DNA of 64,000 nt from Euglena gracilis (Eukaryota; Euglenida; Euglenophyceae; Euglenales): the NCBI GenBank assembly GCA_039621445.1, contig CP154956.1, positions 61,626,362 through 61,690,361 on the forward strand, given 5' to 3'. Shown here piece by piece: positions 34,268 through 44,900 of this stretch (positions within the stretch are counted from its first letter, which is position 1; the number at the start of each line of letters is the position of its first letter). The position numbers were made by a program, and so were the translations under genes. Under the pieces are notes generated by a model, which worked only from the letters and a program-made list of their open reading frames with translations, had not been told where the DNA came from and ran no database searches.

Positions 34268-34629
34268 AGGGGAAATAAGACATGGCGTTTCGATAAATGT
34301 CGTGTGGCAACTTTTGAAGTTGCCAAGAAGAGCATTTTTTCCCTTGACGATATGTGCAAACCCTGATCTGTACCAATGCTCACACAAACACATTTCACAT
34401 GAACACAATGCACATGAACCTCAATTTGCTTCTGTTTCAGCTTGAAGTTTTCATTTCTGCTTCTATCCTGTCATTGCAATTGGAATTTTTGAAGGATGGA
34501 ATCGCCAGGGTTTAGGAGTGGATCTGGGAACCTTTCCCTCGAGGCTCGGGAGCTTACGCGCATTTTGGTTGGTCAATCTGAAACGCCTTGGTACCTTGGT
34601 ACCTTGGTAGCTTGCCAAAGTGACCCCCC

Positions 34630-35470
34630 TCCCATGAACAGGACTGTACGGGAATCCCCGAAGCAATATGGGTGGTGGGGGTGCGTGGGGTTGGGTACGA
34701 CCCCCCCCCACCCCTACCAGGCCCTCCCGTATTTCCGGGGGCGCTGATTTTTAGGTATTTTTTTTTCCTTTGGCTCCTTTGGCGCCGAAGGAATTATTCC
34801 TTGCGCAGTGCTGTGGAAGGTGGGGGGGGGAGTCGAGCCCCCCACCAGTACTTCCCCAAAGAAAGACGTGCCCATATGGAGTGGTGGGCCAGCATTTTTC
34901 AGTCCTGGACCCCTTGTGCAACCCACAGACAAATTTGAATACATGCCCATCTGGCAGCTAGATGGGTGGGCAGGGATGGATGGGAAGCCCTTCGGTATTG
35001 AGGTAGGTGGTAGGGGGGGTCCGGACCACCCCCCCCCCCCTAGATGTTGGGAGGGGGGTCTGGACCCCACCCCCCCTCCTTGACAGGTGCCAAAAACAGC
35101 AGAAATTTTTCTTCCGGAACTGCGCGCCGGAAAATGAGCAAAAACACCCCTTTTGCTGATTTTTGGACATAATGCCCATTTTTTGATGTGTTGGTGTTTT
35201 CCCCCCAAAAAAATGTTCAAAAAAATTCAAAAAATGAGCATTTTTGGATCAATTTTCAAAGAAAAATCAGGGATTTTTGACCGATTTCGACCCGATTTCC
35301 GGCCCTTTGCCCGTCCATGAAATCGAAAATTTTTCGGCCCCCCCTCAGTTTCGAGGTAAGAGGGGGGGGGGTCCGACCCACCCCCCCCCTCCGTGTCGGG
35401 AGGGGGGGTCCCCCCCCCTCAAGGCTTCCCATCCCTCCCTGTGGGTGGGTACTAAACTGGGCCAAAAATG
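34630..35470. repeat. C/G-run repeats and M5-type MITE relic
   Basis: The segment 34640-34860 has GGACTGTACGGGAATCCCC on the left, CCAGTACTTCCCC on the right and an internal CTTTGGCGCCGAAGG hairpin, as in the element at 41256-41502. The rest consists of C-run and G-run half-units with a CTGCGCGCCGG hairpin near 35123. Confidence 0.5.
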
Positions 35471-35867
35471 GTCAGAAATGAGCTTCCCAGCTCAAATCTC
35501 GAGTCTAAGTATATATTTTTGACATATTTTGCTGATTTTTTTTGTAATTTTTAATTTTGATTTTTCAAACCATAGTTCAACCCAAATTTTCAACCTCAGT
35601 TTATTCCTCCTCAGGGTACAGGGCATATTCCCTCCCTCTCTCCTGCCTTTTAAAGAATATCTGGCTAATTGCCGTTGAACTGGTTTTGAACCTGCTCAGG
35701 CCCGTCGAAGGAGTGCGGAAGTGGTGCTAGTTGCATGTTCATGCGCCACCGCAACAAGATTTCCCCCGAGCAATGACCGTGAACCCATCGGTCCAAAGCC
35801 TCTCCGTGCACCCCTCCCCCACACGTTGTTGCTTTCGTGCCTCCCGCCCCCCTCATTTCCGCCTCAG

Positions 35868-35955
35868 CGGATGCCGTTCGAGTTGGTCCGCTCCGACGGG
35901 CGGCCGATCCCCGTCGGCCCCGCTGGCCTCGCCCTCGGCCGCCGGGACCTCCCCC
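35868..35955 (+). CDS. FHA/UBZ gene exon 1 (FHA start)
   Basis: CCTCAG precedes CGG-ATG. The frame reads MPFELVRSDGRPIPVG, then LALGRRDLP, the first strands of an FHA domain with the conserved Gly-Arg. The CAG at 35959-35961 marks a nonconventional exit in phase 1. ATG 35871 may be the start codon or an internal Met. Confidence 0.65.
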
Positions 35956-38900
35956 AGGCAGGGTGGGGCAGGGCTGGCCGCGCCAAACGTCCCTGCCGTT
36001 ACGTGTGCCCACACCGTAGATTCACTTCCCATGGGGATGAGTGGGTTTTTGAGAGTGGGTGGGTGGGTCGGGTTCGCTGCACCCACACCCCCGGGTCATT
36101 TTGGCCAGCCAAATGCCGGGCCGAAACATTTTTCAAGGGGTTTCGGCCGATTTTGGCTGGATTTTGGGTGTGAGTGGGTGGTTGACCCCCAGGGGGGGGG
36201 GGCATGGGTGGGTGGGTGGGTTTTCGAAAAGTGGGGGTTTGGGCCTGGGTCAAGTGCCCCCCCTCTGGGTCACTGAGAAAGTCTATGGCCCACAGCCAGC
36301 CAGACTACCCCTGCCCAGCACTGCCCTGGCCCGGGCCTGACAAGCGCTGCAGCAGTGTGCAGGCCCGAGTCGTGCCGCACTCTGCCGGGGTGGAGGTGAC
36401 CACTGTGGGGCACAACCCGTGCCTCGTGCGGGGGGCCGATGGCATGGAACACGTCTGTCCAGGGGGATGCTGGGATGCTGTGCCAGGCGGCAAGAGTTAC
36501 AAAACTTTGAGCTGTGTGCTTGCAGGATTAGAATTCCCAAAATGCCAGAATGGGGGGTATTAATTGGTGCTATTTGGGGGGGTGTTTAAGGGATCAGTTA
36601 AATGTGGACGTTCATGCCTCTCAAGCAGGGGTTTTTTTAGTCGTGGACCCCCAGGGGGGGGGAGGGGGGGGAGGGTGGGTGGGTCCGGCCGAGCCCCCGG
36701 GGGGGAGGGGGGACGCCCGGAGGGGGGTGGGATATACTTTTCGGCGCCGCAGGCGCCGAAAAAATGCTATTTTAGCATTTTTCGCGATTTTTCGGCCATT
36801 TTTTGTGGGTCCCCCGGGGCCCCCCCCACCCCGGGGGGGCCCCCCCAGGGGGGGGGTGGGGGGGGGGGGACCCCCCCCCCCGGTCTTAAAAAAGCCCCTG
36901 CTCTCAAGCCCTATGGTTTTGCAGGACCATTTTTTCTGCTATCAACCCTCACAGATGGGAGGATGCAAAAAGGGCCGTCGAACATGGGATTTGTTGTCTG
37001 ATGCAAGAATCTTAAAAATCCCCCCCCCCCAAGTAGTGACCCTCCCCTCCCCCTTTGCATTTTGGCCATTTGTCCAAACGATAGCCCCAACGGAGCTATT
37101 ATTTGGCAATTCAACTGGAGGTGACCCCCAGGTCCAGTCAGCCAGCATTGTTTTCCAGCCAACAGCTCAAAGCCAGGCTCCGGGGGGGGGGGGGGGGGCA
37201 AGGGTCCACTGAAATTGATTGTGTCCGCCCGAAATTTTCTTTGAACTTGAAAATTTTAAAAGAAATACAAACGTCATCAAAATCGTCATGGTTTTGCAGG
37301 TTTTGGTGCTGACCAGCAACGGAGCGGTCCAGCAAGCACCTTTGGCTGACCCCCCCCCCCCGGACACCTCCTCCTATCTTCTGTTCGGGCCCTGCGGGGA
37401 AAGGATGCCAAATGGAATTGTGCGGGTGTTTCGCACATTCCCCCAACCTTCAAGCCCCCCCTGCCCGCTACGCCCCGGGAAGTCCCATGTGCTGCATGAG
37501 GGCGACATCCTCCAGCTGTTGCGATTCGTAGCAGAGACCGAGTTCCGCGTGGGGTGTGTTCTCTCCTTGCAACGTGCGATCCTTGTCCTGCAGCTGTCAA
37601 CGTCCGCCGAGGAAAATGCTCCAGTCACTGGCAGGTTTGAAGCATCGGAACATTTCTTTTCTGTCCAAGAAGTGAAGTTGGGGCCAGCCTGGCGAAGTTC
37701 CAAAAGAATTACCCCCCAAAAATACGGCGCAAAGCGCCAAAAAAAAATGGAAAATAGTGGTCAAAAATGGCCAAAGAATTTATTGGCATTTTTTCAACCA
37801 ATTAGGCTGGATTTGGGCATGAAAAGAATTGGCCAATAATTAAACTCAGAGTTTTATTTATCATTTGAAATAAACAAATGAAAAGCGAAGGCAAGACCTC
37901 GGGGGGTGGTGCAGCCCAGTTGGGATCTGCTGGCTGGAAAAGGGTGCTGGCTTGCTGGACCCCCCAGGAGTAGGGTCACCTCTGGCTTAAGAAAGCTCTG
38001 CCCTCGGCTATCAAAAGTAGCTGGAACTTGGAGTGGTGTTTGCAAAGGGGTTAGCAGCAAAGCTAGTGAATGAGAATAAATAAAATGGAAAGCACTTAGG
38101 CGGCACATCTCGCACTTAAGCTTTTTTGTCGATGTGCGCAAATGTGCACATCAACGTTTTTTTTTATACGAAAATGTCAAGATATGACCCCAAAAACCCA
38201 AAAATGTAAGCAGGATGTGATGTGGTGCCCCAGGACGCGGAGATGGAAGCAGGAATTTTGGCAAATAGGGTGCCTCCAAGAGCAGCAGCATGTAATATAC
38301 ACAACACCCAGCAGGTGTGTTTAGAACACTGCAATGGCTGTCTCATTAACTGAGGATATTGGCTGAATGGTTTGGTGAGGTGTGCCTAAGCCTGAAGCAA
38401 TACCTTGAAACTTGGCTGTGTGAGAACTTGGTGGTTGGTGTGGGCAAATGCGCAAATGGACGGTGTGCGCAAATGCACACACCAAACATTTGTGCAGCTG
38501 TGAAAAGGGCCATGTGTGCCAGGAGCAATTGATGTGTTTGTAAAATTGTGCAAATGGTTCGTTGTGCAAATGCAAAAACAAAGTTGGTTTGCGCGCACCA
38601 ACCGCCCAAGCACACCAGCCAGCACCACAGGAATGCGAGGGAGGTAATATCACAGTGTTGTCACATTCATTTTCCAGCTCGAAACACACTGCCACTGAAA
38701 CCTTGGTTGGTTTAAAAGTGGTTGGTATGCGCAAATGCGCACATCGTCCATGTGAGCATTTGCGCACACCGACATCTTCTATGCTGTTGCGTGGGTGTCA
38801 CGGAGCCTTAAACAGCAGTGGGGCATTGATGGGCAACTTGCCACCGAACTCAACAGGAAACTGGTGGCAATCCTCCTGTGTTCTGTGACTCCTTCATCAG

Positions 38901-41900
38901 CCCCCAGTGGCAGAATTCTCGAACAGTCCATTGTTTATGTGGCATGTGCATTTCCACTCCTTCCATAGCCAACTTCAAAACCCTCCACAACGTGCCGCAA
39001 AACTTCAGAAAGCCCGGAAAGGGGTGGACCTGCCACCCCACCTCCAGAGCACCACCTGGCGCTGGCAGTTGCCACACAGGGAATGGGGGGTGGCGGCACT
39101 GGGGTTTTGGTCAGGGGTTTTTTTTTAGTCTTGGACCCCCTCCCCCCCGGGGGGGGGGGAGGGGGGTCCCTTGGACCCCCCAGGGGGGGGGCTGGTGGGT
39201 ATATCTTTTTGGCACCGACGGCGCCGAAGATTTTGATCCCCACATCGATCTCCATCTGTGTGCAATTGCGCACACCAACCACCCAAAATTCCACCACTGT
39301 TTGTGGGTACGGGTCCAGGGAATACCGCAGTTTCATCACACTCATTTTCCATCTCCATGCTGACAAAGAGGTCTCTTTGGTTGGTTTTTAAAGTGGTCGG
39401 TGTGTGCAAACATGCAAATGGTCCATTTGCACAATTCCGCACACCGGAATCATTTTTGCTGTTGTGTGGGCTCAAAAACCTGGACCCCAACCCTCCAAAA
39501 AAAATTGAATACGTGTGGGGGATCCAAGAGGGAGTCAAATGGAATTTGCCTTCTTGCCAACTTTTTTTTCTGCTTCTTATTCTAGAGGTGATCTTTTCGC
39601 TCGCCCCCCCATCCATAAGACAGTTGTTGTTGTTTTTTATTTCCCCGTTCTTTCCCTTTCCGCAGGTTGCCCGCATCCTGCCCACCGTCAACGCCCCCTG
39701 TTGGGACACTTCTCCGCGTCACCTCTGCCACCTCTACGTCCTCCTCCTCCTCCTCTTCATCAGCTACCTCCTCCTCATCCGCACCCAAGCGCCTCCGCTG
39801 GATTCAACAATGATCATTTTTCCTTGCAATCGCTGCATTTTGAGCCATCTCCTTGACATCCTAGCAATCAATATTTGGTCCCCCTTCGTGTTTGTGAAAA
39901 CCGCCTAACAGACGATTAAATTTCACCCGGTGAGTACACCCGGTCGAAAGGTCTTGTGTGCATTTTCTTCTCGCAAACAGGATTCTAGCCTTTATATTGG
40001 GCTTTTTTGATCTCAGAATGCACAACTGGTATCGACATTCTCAATATCACCAATTCAGGTTACCGCATGTCGCTCAAGCTAAAGAAACCCTCTCACCAGA
40101 GGGGGGAGGGTGTTCAGCCATCCAGCTGGCTTTCTTCGGCCTCGGATGCACCCCCCTCTGTCGACGAGGTTTGATTCCTCTTCCGCTGTCTGAAGGGTGG
40201 TTGGTCCAGACAGACGGATGGCAACGGTTTTTGTTTTTTTTCAAACCTGAAACGTCGACCCCCTCCCCCCATGGACGAGTTTTGATAATTCTCCAGACTG
40301 AAGATGGCTGGATGGTGACCGATTTTTTTGGCTTTGGTGCAAAACAACAGGCCAAAAATGGGCGAAAAAGGGCCAAAAAAAAAAAACGGGCTGGCCAGCC
40401 ATATTTGGGACCCGAAAATCATTTGTTTTGCATAATTGGCAGGTTTTTGGATCATTTTTGCAGTTGCAGTTGCAGTTTTTTTTGGTGGTCAGCAAGGCCC
40501 CCCGCTCAGGCCAAGTTCCAACCAGGGGACTCCTGCACCTCCCCGAATGGGGGTCCGAAAGCAGCGTTTTCCACCTCTGGGCTGAACCCACCCTGGTGGG
40601 TCGTTAAGGAACGCTCTAATTGTCATCCCTGCACATGATGGTCTGTTGCGTTGAGGGCAGGCTTCTGCTTAAGGGCAGCACCCCCCCCCACCCCGGGAGT
40701 TCAACTGCAGCTAGTCCAAATTTCGCTAGTGTGAATTCTAGTGGACCCCGGGGGGATCCGAGGGCTACTTGGTACCAGCAAGCACGAAACGCCGAATTTT
40801 TAGACGCCAAAACTTGTCGAAGATGCCCATTTGGTCATTTTTTTTGGATTTTTTTTTCAACCAAAAAGCTTAAACAAAAGTGCATCAAAAACCTCATTTC
40901 CATTTTGGCGTGCAGCGCCGGAGGAAAGCTTTTTCCGGTCGGGGGGACTTCGGACCCCCCCCCCCCGGTTGGGGGGTCTAGCTGGTCACTTTTTTCCAGT
41001 GTCCAGCAAGATGGCTAGCCATTCACCCCCAGGTCTTTAAGCAATGGTATGGTTTGGGGGTGTGACGACCTGGACAGCTTTGAGCCAGGATGCCTGCGGG
41101 TACTTGATGCTGTCCTCCGATGCGACAGATATGTCGGCCAGTGATAAAGATGGTGACGATGACTATCCTGCACAGGACCCATCTGCTCCGGACCTCTGGA
41201 TCAGGCCCGGTTCCAGGGCGAAACGGACCGATGAATCCCAAAAGGCAGACGTGGGAGGGCTGTACGAGATTCCCTGCAACCCTGTGGGTGGGGGTGGGGG
41301 GGTCGACCACCCCTCCACCCCCCACCCCCATCTTGGTGGTAAGGGGGTCCACCCCCCCGGCCTTCCTGTGTTTCCGGGTGCCAATTATTACGTCAAAATT
41401 TTTCCTTTGGCGCCAAAGGCGCCGAAGGAGTTTTCTTTGAGCAGGTGCCATGGTGGGTGGGGGGGGGTCGAACCCTGCACCAGGCCTTCCTGTACAGCCC
41501 TGGACGTGGGCCACCCTACACAACCAGGGGGAGCAAGTCTGTCTGTCTGTCCGTCTGTCTATCTGTTTGTCTGTCTGTCCGTCTGTGTATGTATGTATGA
41601 AAAGAAATCCCAACAAATTACTTTAACACGATGAATCAATATTTTCTATTTACAAATGTAATATTATTTTATCATATTTGTATACATTATGATATGTACT
41701 ATTTTGACATATTTATTGTAATGATGATGACATGATGGTGAAATGACATTGTAATTTTGATCTTTCTGTGTTTTTCACAAGTTGCTGATCAGATAATTTT
41801 GACACACTATTTGGGACAAATGCCCCAGCCAGGGGTTTTTTTTAAGTCTTGGACCCCCTCCCCTGGGGTAGGGTGGGTGGGTCCCTTAAACCCGTGGGAC

Positions 41901-44900
41901 TGGTGGGTATATCTTTTTTGGCGCCGAAGGCGCCGAATTTTTTTTTGAAAAAGGTACTATTTTTTAGCATTTTTTGGCCATTTTCGGGCAAAAGTGGGTG
42001 GGTCCCGGGACCCCCCCCCCTCCCCCGGGAGGGCCCCACCCCAGGGGGTGGGTGGGTGCCGACCCCCTCCCCCTCGGTCTTAATAGAGCCCCTGGCACCA
42101 ACAGAATAACACTAAATTGTTTGCATGTTTCTCATCAAATCAAACTGCAAATACTGGTTAAATTCAAAGACATTTCAGAGAATGTTGCATAAAAGATAGC
42201 TTGTGCTTTAATTTTGGATAATTTTCTGAATTTTTCGGTTTTCAAAAAAAAATCAATCATGTGCCGCCACTCAGCTGAAGCGGGCAGACCCTGAATCCCG
42301 ACCCCGACCGCCCTTCGTCCTCCTCTGCTGCAAAGCGCAGTTCGGGCCGCCCTCGACAGCCCACTGGTCCGAAGGCCAAGCGGCGGTCGCCGACGGATGA
42401 CTTGTTCGACCGCCTGGAGCAGGAGGAGGCGGCCGCTGCGATGCGCGAGGTTCAGTGTCTTCATTTGGTTGGTGTCGACAGAGGCAGAGCACAGGAGGGG
42501 GGGATTGATACCCGCAATTTTTCCGCAATTTCCGCAATTTTCCGCAATTTCCGCAATTTTTCCGCAATTTCCGCAATTTTTTCGCAATTTTTTGCATTTT
42601 TTTTCGCAGAATTTTTTAACCACCACCGAAGATGGAAGGTGAGTTCAGGCCATTCTTCAAATGGATCAACAGGTGTGCTATTGTGTTTTGTTTCCCCTCC
42701 CAGTTTACCAATTTTTCTCACAGGTGCACCACTGGTCACAGGGTTAGGGTTATCACAGGGTTGATAGAATGTGCATAGAACTTCAAGCGTGTTGATTTGT
42801 GCTCGCCTGCATCGACGTGGTGTTGCGGTGTTCTGAACCTCACAATTGAAAATTTTCTAAATCCCCTCAAGCAGAAATGTGTAAACCCCCACCCCAAATA
42901 ATAAACCCCCCCGGTTTATTATTTGGTCACCGAAGTCGGGGTCCAGGGGGGGTTTATTATTTGGGCAAAATTTTCGAAGTCAAAAAAAAACGACCCAAAA
43001 CCCCCTCCACAGGCTCCAATGGTCACTTTTTCGGCATTTTTGGGGCTTTTTTGAAAACTGGGTGCTTTTTGGGATATTTTGCGCACCAATTTTATCCATT
43101 TTTGTAATTTTTTGTAACATTTCTGCTAAGTTTTGACTCTTTTTTCCCTTTGCCTTCACACCTGCCGGAGGGGGGGTTTATTATTTGGGTGGCCGAAGTC
43201 GGTCCACAGGGGGGGGGTTATTATTTGGGGGGGGGGGGGGTTAATATTCCCGATATCAATTTTTCCGCAATTTTTCCGCAATTTCCGCAATTTTTCCGCA
43301 ATTTTTCTGCAATTTTTCCGAAGGCCTCCGATATCAATTATCCCCCCCCTGCAGAGCATCCTTTTGTCCATGCTCAGAATGCAAAGTGTGTGTTCTTATC
43401 CCTGGAATTTTGAAATCCCTATTCTTGCACCTGTGTCTGTTTTTTTCCTGCACCCATGTCTAGGTATGGCTGAGAAGAACTCGCTTAGGCCGTCAGGTCA
43501 GCAGGGGGTGGTTTGGTTCAAAAGTGGCCCAAAAATGCACCCAAAAAAGGGAAATAATTTTGCTGTGCAATCCAGATTTGGCCAGATTTCACATTGCACC
43601 GGACGTGTTTCAGTCGTGGCTGTTCTCCACAATTGGCAGCCAAACCCGAGGAGAGGTCAGGGACAGAGATCACCTGACAGGTCTCGAAACCCCTCCCCTC
43701 TGCCCCCCCTCCCCCCCCCCTCGGCAGGCGGCACGCCCCGTGCGGGAGCAGATCGCCGCGGCCTGCGGCGTCCCCTACCTCCCCCCCAGCCCCTCCGCCG
43801 CCCTGGTCCGGTCCTCCGCTGGCCCCCGCCGCCGCCCCGGCCCCACCCCTGCTCCCCGGCCCCCCGCCTCCGTCGCGGCCGCAGCGGCGGTGGCGGTGGC
43901 CAAGCGCCGGTGGAATGACGGGGCAGGACTGGGCGGGACCCCCATCATTTCCGTGACTGGGCGTGTTTGGAGGTTCCTCCCGCTTCCTCAACCGAGTGCA
44001 GTCGACCTCAAATTTGGACTCCAGTCTATTTCAAGGGAGGCGGAAGTTCAGGGTTGGGAGGAGATATGGTGCAATTCGCAGCTTTGCTCCACCATGCCAC
44101 ATTTCATATCTGCTTGATACAAGATTTTCTTGTATCAAGTAGAATTAGTCTTGTCGAACCTGCTTCTTGGGAGGAGCAAGCGGGGGAGGGGGGATATGCA
44201 AGTGTTGCATAATTTTCATTTTTGCATCATCCCAAATGTTGGAGATTTGCATTTTTGCATTATTTGCATTATTCGCATTTTCTTGCACAATGAAAATTAT
44301 GGGAAATGTGCATTTTCTGCATTTTGCATTTCACATTCTTTTTTCAGGGTGTTGCGTGGGGGAATTGCTTTTCTACCAGAATCCCCAGACATCTTGCTTT
44401 TTTTTTTTACAATTTTGTTAATTTGGTTGTTAAATAATGATATATAAGTGTGTGCAATTGGGTATGTCGACCACACCGCCCGTACAGATTTGCACCATAC
44501 TTGCTTTTGTTCTGGTTTTTTTTTGGATTTCAGATTTTTCTTGAAAGTTGTGAAATTTCTGAGAAATTGTGCAAGACACTCTTTTGTTTATGTCTCTGTT
44601 TTTCTTTGGTGGAAAAAGTGCTGAAGATTCTCCAAAAAAATGTCTACCGTGCTGAAAAGTGTTGAACGATGAAAGGTTTTCTCTGATGGAGGTTAAATTT
44701 CTTCAGAGTCCTCTCCATCAGAAAGTGAACATCCCAGAGACATCCTGAAGGAATTTACTAGCAATTTGCATTTATTTTGAGGTGCCTTGTCCGGGCAGAA
44801 GGGCACCTGAAAATTTTGTGGGTCCTGCCCACCACCACAGCCAGCGGCTGTGGTGGTGGGCATGCCCCACAAATTTTTCAGGTGGCTTCAAAATTTTCCG

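Noticed and set aside
34029-34408. Poly-Phe, Ser, Leu and Lys frames
   Set aside because: They are products of the uninterrupted GAA microsatellite.
39258-39908. 216-residue plus-strand open frame
   Set aside because: It starts in a dispersed repeat copy and continues through a Leu-rich reading of the CTC/TCC tract. The Ser-rich frame of the same tract fits the FHA/UBZ linker better.
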